Notes: generated by a model not told the origin, from the sequence alone. A DNA stretch of 64,000 bases from Polaromonas sp. (GCF_030680935.1 NZ_JAUXUP010000059.1:21333-85332); one strand, 5' to 3'; numbered from the stretch's first letter, positions 19,687 to 29,780 are shown. A program made the numbers and translations.

Positions 19687-21374
19687 GCCTGTTGCTGGAC
19701 GCCCTTCGCCGGGCCGAGGAAGACGCACGCAAGCGCAAACAGGACGTGAGCGAGCCGGCGGCCGAGTTGTCATTGCGGGAAGGCGTTGCGTCCGGTGCCA
19801 CCGCACCCGCGGTCCCGGACCTGGTGGTGCAAGTCAACGCTGCGCCTGAAGATGCATTGGCCCTGAAGCTGGCAGACATCGATGCTGCGCCACAAGCGGA
19901 GGCAGCAAAACCAGAAACAGATACAGGTTTCCCAGAGCTGACATTGGCGCTGGCTGAACCCCCGGCCCCAGCATCTGAAGCCGAGCCGCCTGGCGCCTTG
20001 GTGATACCGCCTGCCAGCCCGCGAACCCCCGTTCAGCCCTATGGCCGATACGTCAGACCCACAGGCGCGCAGGCTGAGCAAGAGGCGCGTTTTGCCGCCA
20101 GCCAGAGCAGGGCGGCTGCGCAAGCAGAAAGTAAACCGGATGTTCCTGAGGTTGGTGCAGCCACTGCGCCGCCTGCTCGGGATGGGCGAGCCGGCACTGG
20201 GGCGGGCGAACCTGCCGAGGCGGCGCAGAGTGTCTTGCAACAGAACCGCGCCACAGAACGCAGGGCCCTGTCGGCTGCGGGTGTCATGGCAGGCAAATCG
20301 CGCCCGCGTGATGCCGGCAAGCGCCGGCAGTGGATGCTGGTTGGCATCGCCCTGGTGCTTGCTGTGCCATTGCTTGGTTTTCTCTTTTTTGGTGACGCGC
20401 TACTGGGTAGCAAAAGCACGCTGGTCGCAGCCAACCGGCCGAAACCAGCGGCTCCGCTGCCTGAAAGCACACCTGCGGTCGCGGTGGGTGATCCCGCCGT
20501 AGCTGCCGCTGCGGCGCCGGCTGTCAGTGTGGCTGCGTCATTGCCGGTTGCGGCCAGCAATCTGCCCCCGGCCGCATCGGCACCGCCAGCCCCTTCAACT
20601 CCCTCAAGCCCGCAACCCGCAACTGCCACCCCTGTTGCAGGTGCAAGGTCCGCCACCGCCACCGCGACCCCGCGCTCGCGTGCTGCGCCACAGGCCTCAT
20701 CGCAAGGCACAGCGCGTACGTCTGCCAGTGGCAGCGCTAACGGCCCCAGCGCTGCGGTGGCCCTGGTGCCCAATGCCAGTGCCAAACCAGCCTCGCTCAT
20801 GGATGCCGCTTACGCCGCCTACCAGGCCGGCAAACCGGCTGAAGCCACGCGCCTGTACCAGGACGTGCTGCGAGCTGACCCGACCCAGCGGGACGCCTGG
20901 CTGGGGCTGGCGGTGATTGCCCACGCCGGCAACCAGCGCGAGCCAGCGATGGATGCGTACAAACGGGTTTTGCGACTGGAGCCGCAAAACGCCACCGCGC
21001 TGGCTGGCCTCAGCAGCCTGATCACCAGCGCCGGTGAGCCGCAGCAGGAATCGCGGTTGCGTGAAATGCTGGCGCGCGCCCCGCAGGAGGCCGACCTGAA
21101 CAACGCACTCGGGCTGGTTTTGTCTGGCGAGCAGCGCTGGTCCGAGGCGCAACCGCTGTTTTTCAAGGCGCACTCCGCGGCACCGCTGGAAGCCCAGTTT
21201 GCCTACAACCTGGCAGTGACGCTGGACCACTTGCGCAAATCGGCCCTGGCGGCCCAGTACTACGAAACTGCGCTGGGCCTGGCCGCGGGCAGGGCGTCGG
21301 GCTTTGACGAGGCCAGCGCGCGCAACCGGCTGACCGCCCTGAGGGCGCGTGCACCAGCGGGGCCCGCGCGATGA
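19683..21374 (+). CDS. MshN-like TPR protein of the pilus cluster
   Basis: The product has 563 residues. It starts with MSLLLDALRRAEEDARKRK, the typical N-terminus of MshN/GspB-like proteins. A long Ala/Pro-rich low-complexity region surrounds a membrane helix at about 213-235 (WMLVGIALVLAVPLLGFLFF). C-terminal TPR repeats follow (about 375-560). It probably anchors to the inner membrane with the TPRs in the periplasm. Both ends overlap its neighbours as ATGA, so translation is coupled. Confidence 0.8.
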   Translation: MSLLLDALRRAEEDARKRKQDVSEPAAELSLREGVASGATAPAVPDLVVQVNAAPEDALALKLADIDAAPQAEAAKPETDTGFPELTLALAEPPAPASEAEPPGALVIPPASPRTPVQPYGRYVRPTGAQAEQEARFAASQSRAAAQAESKPDVPEVGAATAPPARDGRAGTGAGEPAEAAQSVLQQNRATERRALSAAGVMAGKSRPRDAGKRRQWMLVGIALVLAVPLLGFLFFGDALLGSKSTLVAANRPKPAAPLPESTPAVAVGDPAVAAAAAPAVSVAASLPVAASNLPPAASAPPAPSTPSSPQPATATPVAGARSATATATPRSRAAPQASSQGTARTSASGSANGPSAAVALVPNASAKPASLMDAAYAAYQAGKPAEATRLYQDVLRADPTQRDAWLGLAVIAHAGNQREPAMDAYKRVLRLEPQNATALAGLSSLITSAGEPQQESRLREMLARAPQEADLNNALGLVLSGEQRWSEAQPLFFKAHSAAPLEAQFAYNLAVTLDHLRKSALAAQYYETALGLAAGRASGFDEASARNRLTALRARAPAGPAR

Positions 21375-23086
21375 ACGCCAAGCTCGACGTCTACAACCCG
21401 ACGTCGTTTTACCTCGAGCTTGAACGCAGCGGACTGATCACGCCCGACCAGGCCGAGATCGCCTGGACCGAGCGCGAAAAGCGCGGCGGCTCTTTTGGCG
21501 ACATTCTGGTCAGCCTGGGCATGCTCTCGCTGGATGACCTGACGGCCATCATGGCGGCGGCCAGTGCCACAGAGGCCATACGCCTTGGTGAGATGGTGCC
21601 CGACGACGGCGCCATCCAGCTCATTCCCAAAACACTGGCGCAAAACTACGATGTGTTCCCCGTCGGTCTTGACGATCAGACCAGGCAGTTGACGGTCGCT
21701 ATCAGCGACACCAACGATGTGGTTGCCATGGACCAGTGCCGATCCGCTGTGCCAGCCGATATCTCGCTGCGCTGGCGGCTCGCTTCCAAGGCCGATATCA
21801 AGTCCGCCATTGACCGTTTTTACGGCTACGTCCTGTCGATCGATGACATCCTCAAGGGCTTGCGCACTGGCAAGATGGACGACAGCGCGCTGTCCATGCG
21901 CGGCGCTGAAGCGTTTGCCCACCCGATTGTCCGGCTGATTGATGCGCTGCTGGCCGACGCGGTGCTGGAAGGCGCCTCCGACATTCACTTTGAGCCCGAG
22001 GAAGGCTTTTTGCGGATTCGATATCGTATCGACGGTGTCATGCGCCAGGTGCGCGTGCTGCACAAGCAGTACTGGCCGGCGTTGTCGGTCAGGCTCAAGG
22101 TTTTGTCGGGCATGGACATCGCAGAAACCCGCGCGCCGCAGGATGGCCGTATCTCCATGGTCATACGCGGCCATGATGTGGACTTTCGTGCAGCAGCGCA
22201 GCCGACCATCCATGGTGAAAACTTTGTGTTGCGTGTGCTGGACAGGCGCAAGTCCATCGTGCCGCTGGAGCAAATGGGCCTGCCCCCAGATCGCATGAAC
22301 ACCTTGCGCCTGATGTTGGCGCGGCCCTACGGCATCATTTTGGTTACCGGCCCCACCGGCAGCGGAAAAACCACCACGCTGTATTCAATACTTAGTGAGA
22401 TGAACACCGAAAGCGTCAACATCATGACGCTGGAAGACCCGGTGGAATACCCCATGGCGCGTATCCGCCAGGCATCCGCTGCCGACAATCCCAAAATGGA
22501 TTTTGCCAATGGCATCCGCTCCATGATGCGGCAGGATCCCGACATCATTCTGGTCGGCGAGATCCGAGACCACGAGACCGCCGAGATGGCTTTTCGGGCT
22601 GCCATGACAGGGCACCAGGTGTTTTCCACGCTGCACGCCAATTCGGCCGTACTGGCGATTGCGCGCCTGCTTGATCTGGGTATTCCCTCCAGCGTGATGA
22701 CTGGCAACCTGATCGGCATTGTGGCGCAGCGCCTGGTGCGCCTGCTCTGCCCAAAATGCAAAGAGGGCTATGAGGCAGGTGATGTTGAAAAATCGCTGCT
22801 GGGCTCTGCCCCCCACGCAAAGCTGGTGCTGTATCGCGCTGTCGGGTGCACCCATTGCAAGGCGCAGGGTTATAAAGGGCGCACGAGCATCATGGAGTTG
22901 CTGCGCTTTGACATGGGCCTGGATGACTTGCTCTCGCGCAATGCCCGCACGCCCGAGTTGCTGGCCCACGCGCAGGCCAGCGGTTTCACCACCATGGCTG
23001 AAGACGGCCTCGAGCGCGTGCTGGCCGGCACCACTTCACTGGAAGAGGTGGCGCGCGTGGTGGACCTGACCCGTCTGGCTGCCTGA
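21371..23086 (+). CDS. mshE: Pilus assembly ATPase, GspE/PilB/MshE family
   Basis: The product has 571 residues and is the cytoplasmic hexameric ATPase that drives pilin polymerisation. An N-terminal MshEN-type region is followed by GASDIHFEPEEG, Walker A GPTGSGKTTT, the Asp box TLEDPVEYPM, Walker B PDIILVGEIRD and the His box TGHQVFSTLHANSA. A zinc site is formed by CPKC and CTHC in the C-terminal half. No PilT-like retraction ATPase is encoded nearby. Confidence 0.95.
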   Translation: MNAKLDVYNPTSFYLELERSGLITPDQAEIAWTEREKRGGSFGDILVSLGMLSLDDLTAIMAAASATEAIRLGEMVPDDGAIQLIPKTLAQNYDVFPVGLDDQTRQLTVAISDTNDVVAMDQCRSAVPADISLRWRLASKADIKSAIDRFYGYVLSIDDILKGLRTGKMDDSALSMRGAEAFAHPIVRLIDALLADAVLEGASDIHFEPEEGFLRIRYRIDGVMRQVRVLHKQYWPALSVRLKVLSGMDIAETRAPQDGRISMVIRGHDVDFRAAAQPTIHGENFVLRVLDRRKSIVPLEQMGLPPDRMNTLRLMLARPYGIILVTGPTGSGKTTTLYSILSEMNTESVNIMTLEDPVEYPMARIRQASAADNPKMDFANGIRSMMRQDPDIILVGEIRDHETAEMAFRAAMTGHQVFSTLHANSAVLAIARLLDLGIPSSVMTGNLIGIVAQRLVRLLCPKCKEGYEAGDVEKSLLGSAPHAKLVLYRAVGCTHCKAQGYKGRTSIMELLRFDMGLDDLLSRNARTPELLAHAQASGFTTMAEDGLERVLAGTTSLEEVARVVDLTRLAA

Positions 23087-24288
23087 TGCTGGAGTTCAAC
23101 TACCGCGCCATCACCCCAGAGGGGAGGACCATCTCGGGGCGCCAGTCGGCCACCAGTGAATCCGATCTGGAGGCGCGTCTGGGGCGTATGCAGCTGGAGC
23201 TGCTCAAAGCCTCGCCGGTGCGCGCGGCTTCGCTGTTTGCGCGCAAGCGTCTGGAGAGCAAGGAGTTGATCAACATCTTCATCCATCTGCAGACGCTGAG
23301 TCAGGCGGGTGTCCCCCTGTTCGATTCCCTGATCGATCTGCGTGATTCGGCCGATACGCCCACGGTACGGCGATTTATCTCCGACCTGGTGGATCGTATT
23401 GAGGGTGGCGCCACCCTGTCCGACGCGCTGGAGCAGTCTCCTGCAGGCATCGACAAGGTCAACATCAGCCTGATCCGCACCGGTGAAGCAACCGGCAAGT
23501 TGCCGGAAGTACTTGCAGAATTGGTTGAAAGCCTGAAGTGGTCGGATGAGATCACTGCGCAGACCAAAAAACTGCTGACCTACCCGGTGTTTGCCGGTAC
23601 CGTGGTGCTGGGTGCGGTGGGGTTTTTGATGATTTACCTGGTGCCGCAACTGCTTGGTTTCATCAAAAATCTGGGTGGTACGGTTCCGATTCAAACCCGT
23701 GCCCTGGTGGCATTTTCCGGTTTTCTTGTGAACTACTGGTACACCATTCCACTGGTCATTGCGCTGATTGCGGGGGCCTGGGTGGCGGCCGTGCGACTGT
23801 CGCCGGCGGCCAGACTCTGGATTGATACCGCCAAACTCCGGGCGCCGGTGTTTGGGCCCATCCTCAAAAAAATCATCATGGCGCGGTTTGCCAAGTCTTT
23901 CGGTCTGATGTACCGAAGTGGTGTCTCTGTGCTGGACGCGCTTGGCTTTTGCGCCAGCTTGTCCACCAATGCTGCTTTTCGCAAAGCCATAGGCGGCGCG
24001 GCCCTGAGCATTTCACAAGGGCAGAAGGTATCGGACGCTTTTGCCGCTACCACTTTGTTCCCCGCGCTGGTGGTGCGCATGATCCGTGTGGGGGAGAGCA
24101 CCGGCGGGCTGGATAAAGCGCTGGAAAACGTCAGTTATTTTTATACCCGCGAAGTCAATGACGCCATTGAAAAATTGCAGGGCCTGATCCAGCCGATCCT
24201 CACGCTGGTGCTGGGCGGCATGATCGCCTGGATCATGTCTTCGGTGATGCTGCCGATTTACGACTTGATCTCGAAGGTCAAGTTCTAG
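23086..24288 (+). CDS. mshG: Pilus inner-membrane platform protein, GspF/PilC/MshG family
   Basis: The product has 400 residues with two T2SSF domains (around 60-185 and 265-390) and three membrane segments. FIHLQTLSQAGVPLFDSL and GLMYRSGVSVLDALGFC are the repeated family motif. It works with the MshE ATPase to extract and polymerise pilin from the inner membrane. Its ATG overlaps the mshE stop by one base. Confidence 0.95.
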   Translation: MLEFNYRAITPEGRTISGRQSATSESDLEARLGRMQLELLKASPVRAASLFARKRLESKELINIFIHLQTLSQAGVPLFDSLIDLRDSADTPTVRRFISDLVDRIEGGATLSDALEQSPAGIDKVNISLIRTGEATGKLPEVLAELVESLKWSDEITAQTKKLLTYPVFAGTVVLGAVGFLMIYLVPQLLGFIKNLGGTVPIQTRALVAFSGFLVNYWYTIPLVIALIAGAWVAAVRLSPAARLWIDTAKLRAPVFGPILKKIIMARFAKSFGLMYRSGVSVLDALGFCASLSTNAAFRKAIGGAALSISQGQKVSDAFAATTLFPALVVRMIRVGESTGGLDKALENVSYFYTREVNDAIEKLQGLIQPILTLVLGGMIAWIMSSVMLPIYDLISKVKF

Positions 24289-24290
24289 TC

Positions 24291-25865
24291 ATGGCCGATT
24301 TTGTCATCGTCATCGCGCAGCAGTCGGTGCATTTGTACCGCTTCAATGGCGCCATTGCCGAGGCCGTTGCGAGCGCTGACGCCGACGAAGATCCGATGGC
24401 CTGGGTAGCTGCGCACATGCCGGCGCGGGGCAATTGCTCGCTGGTCAGCGACATCATGGACGAGGCGTATATCCGCAACGTGTTACCACCGATCTGGCTG
24501 GCGGGCACCCGTGATCAATTGCTGCAACGCAGGTTGCTGCAGCAACTGCGCGACAACCCTTACCGCGCGGCCGTGCTGACACCGTCGGGTTCCTGGCGTC
24601 CGCCTACCCGCGCCACCCTGATTGCCCTTGGCCAAAGTGAGCGGATAGCACTCTGGCTGGAAGCGCTGACGGCGCGTCGGGTCCGGGTCAAGGGGTTGTG
24701 GCCCTTGTCTGCGCTGATTGCCCTTGAGGTCAAATCAAAAGCGCCGCGGCGCCCGCGCGCAGAACCGGCGCAGGCGGGAGTGCAGCCCGAACCTGCCAGT
24801 TTGCGGCCCACGCTTGCGCTGGTAGCCACACCCGCCGGGCTTCGGCAGGTACTGGTGCGCGGCAAATCACCCTTGTTTTCGCGCTTGGCCCTGAGCGTAG
24901 GTGAGGGCAGCCTGTCGGCGAGCTTTGTACTGGCCGAAGCCCGAAGAACCGTCCAGTACCTGATTTCACAAGAGTGGCTGGGCAGTGCCGATCAGCCTGT
25001 CTCCACCCAGATGTGGCTGCCTTTTGACGATGACCAGGCACTGCAAGAGGTCGCCGAAGACCCGGCACTGGATGTTCAATTCATCGAAGCGGTGGATGAC
25101 GCTTACGCCAGGTTGTTGCCACGACTCAAGTCCGTGTCGGCGCAGCTGCAATTTTTACCCGATGAATCACGCATTCAGTGGCGTGCCGCGCAATTGGGGG
25201 CAACAGCCAAATATGGGGGTATCGCGGCTTTGGTTCTGGCAGGGTTATGGTCTGCTGATCTGTTGTGGCTGTCCTGGGGCAAGCGCAGCCAGGCGCAAGC
25301 GCAATCGGCGCAGGCTGATGCCATCAACGAGCAGGCCAATCAGGAAATCCTGCGGGCCAAGGGCGATTTGAGCCAGGCTGGCCTGGCGGTGGCCACCGTT
25401 CAAGCCTGGCAACAAACCGTGGCGGTACAGCCCGACCAGTTTGCTGGCCTGCAGCGCCTTGCCAACGCACTTCAGCTTGCACCCGGGGTAGAGGTGCAGA
25501 AAATCAGCTGGCAATTGCCGAGCCTGCAAGTACAGACGCCTGGCGTCGCGCCCGCAGCTACAGCGCCTTTTGCCTGCCCTAAAGCGGCAACCGCTATACC
25601 TGCTGCAGAGGCCAACCCCCCTGCCGAGCCTCCCAAACCGGCAGTAGCCCTGCTCACCTTGGCAGCGACACTTCCCTTGAACCTGACCCAGCGCCAGGCA
25701 TTGCAAATGCAAGACGGCCTGCTGGCAAGTTTGACGGGTGATGGCTGGACGGCTTCAGTCCTCAAATCCACCATCACGCTGGACCCGGTACAGGTGCAGA
25801 CCGGCACGCTGGGTGAAGTCGCCGCACGCACGCTGGAACTCTGTGTGCAAAAGGCAGCGCCATGA
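24291..25865 (+). CDS. MshI/PilM-PilN-like pilus assembly protein
   Basis: The product has 524 residues. The N-terminal ~300 residues look like a divergent actin-like PilM/GspL/MshI cytoplasmic domain (DFVIVIAQQSVHLYRFNG, then SRLALSVGEG). A membrane helix at about 308-325 is followed by a coiled-coil-prone stretch and a PilN-like periplasmic domain. This is the layout of a PilM-PilN fusion like GspL. It is assigned from architecture and position (after mshG, before the PilO-like gene) rather than strong motifs. Confidence 0.65.
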   Translation: MADFVIVIAQQSVHLYRFNGAIAEAVASADADEDPMAWVAAHMPARGNCSLVSDIMDEAYIRNVLPPIWLAGTRDQLLQRRLLQQLRDNPYRAAVLTPSGSWRPPTRATLIALGQSERIALWLEALTARRVRVKGLWPLSALIALEVKSKAPRRPRAEPAQAGVQPEPASLRPTLALVATPAGLRQVLVRGKSPLFSRLALSVGEGSLSASFVLAEARRTVQYLISQEWLGSADQPVSTQMWLPFDDDQALQEVAEDPALDVQFIEAVDDAYARLLPRLKSVSAQLQFLPDESRIQWRAAQLGATAKYGGIAALVLAGLWSADLLWLSWGKRSQAQAQSAQADAINEQANQEILRAKGDLSQAGLAVATVQAWQQTVAVQPDQFAGLQRLANALQLAPGVEVQKISWQLPSLQVQTPGVAPAATAPFACPKAATAIPAAEANPPAEPPKPAVALLTLAATLPLNLTQRQALQMQDGLLASLTGDGWTASVLKSTITLDPVQVQTGTLGEVAARTLELCVQKAAP

Positions 25866-26494
25866 ACGACCCGCATCAGCCTCGCAGCATCTGGCGTATG
25901 GCCGCCAAGCGGCTGGTGTTGGGAGCGATCATGTTGGTGTTCGCTATTGCCATTGCGGGCGGGGCCAGCTTGCTGGCGCAAAATAGTGCGATGGAGCAAA
26001 GCAAGGCGCAGGCGGCACTGAACGCTGCCAGCCAGTCTTTACAAAATACCCAGTCAGACCGCACCCGGCTCGAAGAAAACCTGCAGATGTTTGGCAAGCT
26101 CAAACAGTCGCGTTTTGCCGCCACGCCAGACCGCTTGGCCATGCTCGAAACCCTGGAGACAGCGTCGCACGACCTGCGCAAAAGCACCTTGGTGTGGGAG
26201 CTGGGCGCGCAAGAAAAGCTCAAACCCCTGACCGACGACAAGACCGGGGAAGCCGTGGCGCACTTGGTGCGGGTGCCTATGAAACTCAGCGCCAGCGCCA
26301 TTCATGAGGAAGAGTGGTTGCGTTTACTGGCCCGGCTGCAAGGCTCGGGTGCCGGACATTTCACGTCTGATAACTGCGTGTATGACCGGAGGATACTGGT
26401 CCGCCTGTCCGCTTCAGTGCCGTCGGTCGACGTGAAGTGTGATCTGTCGTGGCTGTATGTGGTGGCAGAAGGCGCACCCGCGAAACCACCATGA
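25862..26494 (+). CDS. MshJ/PilO-like pilus assembly protein
   Basis: The product has 210 residues: a short cytoplasmic N-terminus, one membrane helix (about 18-38, LVLGAIMLVFAIAIAGGAS), a coiled-coil region (about 45-85) and a small periplasmic domain. This is PilO/MshJ topology. It overlaps both neighbours as ATGA. It probably forms the inner-membrane alignment complex with the preceding protein. Confidence 0.6.
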   Translation: MNDPHQPRSIWRMAAKRLVLGAIMLVFAIAIAGGASLLAQNSAMEQSKAQAALNAASQSLQNTQSDRTRLEENLQMFGKLKQSRFAATPDRLAMLETLETASHDLRKSTLVWELGAQEKLKPLTDDKTGEAVAHLVRVPMKLSASAIHEEEWLRLLARLQGSGAGHFTSDNCVYDRRILVRLSASVPSVDVKCDLSWLYVVAEGAPAKPP

Positions 26495-27081
26495 AGGCTG
26501 AATCTTTCATGAGCAGGTTCACCCCCGCTCTGACCAGCAGTGCGAAAAAAGCGCGCGGTGGTTTGTGTGTGCTGATGGCCTTCCTGGCCTGCGCAGCAGT
26601 TGCGCAGGCACCGCCGCCAGTGGCGGCGGCTCCGGGTCTTGCAGCGTCAGCCCCCAGCGCGTTAGGTGGCCTGATTCTTTCACCCGCCCAGCGCCGCAAC
26701 CTGGAGGTGGTGCGCAACACCGCCAGCAGTGCAGACGGTGCTGCCCAGGTCGTCCCGGTCGATGGATCGCTAGCCGCGGGCACAGGCCTTCCCGACACGC
26801 TGGTGGTCAGCGGCGTGGTGGTGCGCTCTGGCAACCGCAGCACCGTATGGATCAACAACCAGCCGGTGTATGGGCAGGATGCAGTGACGCCCCTGCGCAC
26901 ACTGGCAGGGCAGGCCGGGGTGCTGCAGCCGGGCGCAAAAGACATGCGTATCAAAGCCCGTGCCGGGCAGGTGATTGATGTCCCATCCGGGCAGACGGTT
27001 GATTTGTTGCCGCCCGGGGCTATCCGGATCATTCCGCCCAAGGTGGGTGCGCCAGGTAATACCCAAAAGGAATCGAAATGA
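26491..27081 (+). CDS. MshK/PilP-like pilus assembly protein
   Basis: The product has 196 residues from the ATG at 26491, which overlaps the previous stop as ATGA. A signal-like helix (LCVLMAFLACAAVAQA) precedes a proline-rich linker and a small beta-rich domain (LVVSGVVVRSGNRSTVWINN...VDLLPPGAIRI). Fold and position fit MshK or PilP, which link the inner-membrane complex to the secretin. A later Met at residue 7 is an alternative start. Confidence 0.6.
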   Translation: MKAESFMSRFTPALTSSAKKARGGLCVLMAFLACAAVAQAPPPVAAAPGLAASAPSALGGLILSPAQRRNLEVVRNTASSADGAAQVVPVDGSLAAGTGLPDTLVVSGVVVRSGNRSTVWINNQPVYGQDAVTPLRTLAGQAGVLQPGAKDMRIKARAGQVIDVPSGQTVDLLPPGAIRIIPPKVGAPGNTQKESK

Positions 27082-27923
27082 CTCGACATTGCTTTAGTCG
27101 CGCGCTTTTTTTGCGTGTGTCCAAAACCCGGCAGAGCGGCTTCAGCTTGATAGAGATCGCGCTGGTGCTGGTGATTGTCGGCTTGGCCCTGGGCGGTATT
27201 GTTGCCGCCATTGGTCCGCAGCTCGACAATAAAAACGTCAGGGACACCCAGGAGCGCATCAAGCAGGCTTCAGAAGCCATCACGGCATTTGCCATTGCCA
27301 ACCGCCGCCTGCCCTGTCCAGCGAGTGCCGCCAGTAACGGCGATGAGGTGGTCGTCGGCCTTCTGGGGCAGTGCGCTAATTTCAATAACGGTTTTGTGCC
27401 TGCACGTACCTTGGGCTTGGGCGACCGTGGTGCAAACGGCACCATGCTGGATGCTTGGGGTTTTGGCATCCGCTATTCGGTCACTCAAGTCACATACACG
27501 GGCGCTGGCAATGCGCCCGTCAGCATCAATTGTGGTGCGACCTGTTATCCGTTTACCCAGCTGGATGGCATCAAGAATGCCTATTACCTCAACGGCGCGG
27601 CGACCCCGCCTCAGCCTGCGGTTGCGCAGCTACAGCAAGTGTGTGCATCATCGACTGGTATTACCGCAACCACCTGCGGTGCCGCGGCCGCAAATCTGGT
27701 GGTGCAACCGGCCTTTCTTGTCTGGTCTACCGCTCGCAACGGTGCTCAGCTGCCCGGTGGCGCAGGCGCCGATGAGGCGGCCAATTTGAATGGTGACGTT
27801 GTTTACGTGATGCATCCACGAACAGAACCCACTGCAACGAATGGCGCGTTTGACGACATCCTGCAGTGGCAGACAGTCGCCACAGTGTTTCTCAACTTCA
27901 CCAACATGGGGGTTCTCAAATAG
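27078..27923 (+). CDS. Type IV prepilin-like minor pilin
   Basis: The product has 281 residues with a class-III prepilin signal GFSLIEIALVLVIVG, cleaved after the Gly, with the conserved Glu at +5. The leader is long (about 20 residues) and basic. The globular part has several cysteines. Being larger than the pilin at 29781, it is more likely a minor or tip pilin (MshO/MshP/MshQ-like in role). It is coupled to the previous gene (ATGA) and followed three bases later by the response regulator. Confidence 0.8.
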   Translation: MTRHCFSRALFLRVSKTRQSGFSLIEIALVLVIVGLALGGIVAAIGPQLDNKNVRDTQERIKQASEAITAFAIANRRLPCPASAASNGDEVVVGLLGQCANFNNGFVPARTLGLGDRGANGTMLDAWGFGIRYSVTQVTYTGAGNAPVSINCGATCYPFTQLDGIKNAYYLNGAATPPQPAVAQLQQVCASSTGITATTCGAAAANLVVQPAFLVWSTARNGAQLPGGAGADEAANLNGDVVYVMHPRTEPTATNGAFDDILQWQTVATVFLNFTNMGVLK

Positions 27924-27926
27924 GCC

Positions 27927-28544
27927 ATGTCCGACAAGCGCACCGTACTGGTCGTTGAAGACGACGCCTCCCTGCGCGACTGGTGGTGCGGCTCGCTGGA
28001 AGACATGGGCTACCACGTGTTGTCCGCTGACGCGGCGCCCAAGGCTCTGGGCATGGCGCGGCAAAGTCAGATCCCGATTGAGCTGGCCTTGCTTGATCTG
28101 GGGCTTCCTCCGCATCCCAACGAACCTACCGAAGGCCTGGAACTGCTCCGCCTGCTGATCCTGGAACAACCCTCACTGAAAGTGGTGGTCCTCACCGGCC
28201 AGGATGAGCCTTCGGTGGCCCTGACCGCCATAGGCCTAGGTGCCTTCGACTTTTTGACCAAACCCGCCAGCAGCCAGCGCCTGCGCGAAGCGCTGGCCCG
28301 AGCGGTGCTGTTTCTTCAGGCGGAGAAGCAGCTCAGTACCGACGGGCAGGCGCGCATGACGCTCACCGCCCCAATTGGAGAAGGCGTCAGGGAATTCGGC
28401 GAGGCGGCGCAGGAGCGGCTGGTGCGTTCTGTTCTGGCCGATAGCCAGTTCAACGTGGCGCAAGCTGCGCGCAAACTGGGTCTGACCAGAGAGCACCTCT
28501 ACTACTTCATGAAGAAGTTCGGTATAGAGAGGTCTTCACCGTGA
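27927..28544 (+). CDS. Response regulator with Fis-type HTH
   Basis: The product has 205 residues. A receiver domain (about 5-120) has acidic pair E11-D12, phospho-acceptor D57 (LALLDLGLP), and conserved Thr (VVVLTGQD) and Lys (LTKPAS). The C-terminal 45 residues are a Fis-like helix-turn-helix (FNVAQAARKLGLTREHLYYF). It has no AAA+ sigma-54 domain. Together with the kinase overlapping its 3' end it forms a two-component system inside the pilus operon, so control of pilus genes is likely. Confidence 0.88.
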   Translation: MSDKRTVLVVEDDASLRDWWCGSLEDMGYHVLSADAAPKALGMARQSQIPIELALLDLGLPPHPNEPTEGLELLRLLILEQPSLKVVVLTGQDEPSVALTAIGLGAFDFLTKPASSQRLREALARAVLFLQAEKQLSTDGQARMTLTAPIGEGVREFGEAAQERLVRSVLADSQFNVAQAARKLGLTREHLYYFMKKFGIERSSP

Positions 28545-29707
28545 ACGACCTCTACGATGCAGCTACGGGCCTCGTGATCGCGGGACTTAGCGTTGGTTTC
28601 ACGATGCTTTGGCTGCGTCACCTGAGTCGGCTGCACCGGCAGAACATGGACCAGCTGCTGGCGCTGCGCGAGGCCTTGCATGAAGACTTGCTCGGTACGC
28701 TGGTGAGGCACCAGCGCACGCTGGCAAAGTTGGGCTTGCTCAGCATTGACTGGCGCGGAAATTGGTATGGAACGCCCGTTTTCACCCGCATGGGGCCGCT
28801 CATTCCCTCCAATGTGCATGGCGGGCCACCCGGACCTGATCAAAACGACGCGGCCCGGTTTGACGAACAGGTGCTTTCCCAGAGTTTTCAGTATGACGAT
28901 ATCTCGCTGGAGTTCCGCGTTGGGCTCAAAGGCTTGCGGGGTGAGCGTCGGCTGTTTGCCATACAGGCGGCCGAGGTGCTGTTTGCCATGCTTCAAGGCG
29001 CTTTGGCCGGTCGGCAGTTGGCCTTAGCGGCGGCAGTCAGTCAGCGCGCTCGGGTTGGCGTTTTTTTGCAGCACGACATGCGCAACCTGGCGCAGTGGGT
29101 ACAACTGGTGGCAGAGGATTTTGGCTCGGCGGAGACCGACAGCGAGTTGATGACCAAGGCGCGCCGCCTGCGCAGCAATTCGCTACTGGCGGCTGAGCGG
29201 GCACACCGCATGACACAAGCCCTGCTCAACCCGGCCTGGCAGGCTTCCGTTTCTGCACCGGTAACCACGCGGGACGACCCGGACGCCGCGCCCATGCTGG
29301 ACCTGGACGAGCACATTCTTCAAGCTGGCCAGTTGCATCAGGTTGAAATCGATCTGCAGGGCGGGGCCTGGCTGACCTGGGACGCTGCGGCCCTTGCGAC
29401 AGTGCTGGACAATGTGCTGGGCAATGTGTCCAACCTGTCGCGCGAGCGCATGGTGGCGGCCCATTGCCGGGTGACGGTGGAGCAAGAGGGGCAGGCTATT
29501 GTGGTGCACTTTGAAACGCCCCACCTGCCACTGGAAATTCCGCTGGACAAGCTGTTTGAACCCTGGGGCAGTTCGGGGTCTGCAAACAAGGGGCTGGGCA
29601 TGTACCAGGCGCGAAAGCAGGCTCTGCATGCGGGTGGCGACTTGTACGCCGAACGCATGGGTAAAGGCTTAAGGGTGACGCTGCGCGTGCCTTGTAAAAC
29701 TTCCTGA
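28541..29707 (+). CDS. Membrane-anchored sensor histidine kinase
   Basis: The product has 388 residues. One N-terminal membrane helix (about 8-26) is followed by a ~140-residue region without a recognised sensor fold. The H box FLQHDMRNLAQWV is near residue 180, the N box VLDNVLGNVSN follows, and KGLGMYQARKQA is the G region. The HDMRNL-type H box resembles PrsK-like kinases. GTG start at 28541 overlaps the regulator's stop (GTGA). The catalytic part is divergent, so the kinase call is firm only at family level. Confidence 0.8.
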   Translation: MNDLYDAATGLVIAGLSVGFTMLWLRHLSRLHRQNMDQLLALREALHEDLLGTLVRHQRTLAKLGLLSIDWRGNWYGTPVFTRMGPLIPSNVHGGPPGPDQNDAARFDEQVLSQSFQYDDISLEFRVGLKGLRGERRLFAIQAAEVLFAMLQGALAGRQLALAAAVSQRARVGVFLQHDMRNLAQWVQLVAEDFGSAETDSELMTKARRLRSNSLLAAERAHRMTQALLNPAWQASVSAPVTTRDDPDAAPMLDLDEHILQAGQLHQVEIDLQGGAWLTWDAAALATVLDNVLGNVSNLSRERMVAAHCRVTVEQEGQAIVVHFETPHLPLEIPLDKLFEPWGSSGSANKGLGMYQARKQALHAGGDLYAERMGKGLRVTLRVPCKTS

Positions 29708-29780
29708 CTCCCCTTGGCTGAGAACAAAAGATACATTTGCTCATCGATGCATGTCGCGTCGCCCAATTTGGAGTTAATCA

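Noticed and set aside
29707..29780. Possible sigma-54 promoter before the pilin gene (TTGGC ... TTTGCT)
   Set aside because: The distance between the GG and GC elements is about 22 bases instead of 10-12, so it does not fit the -24/-12 rule.
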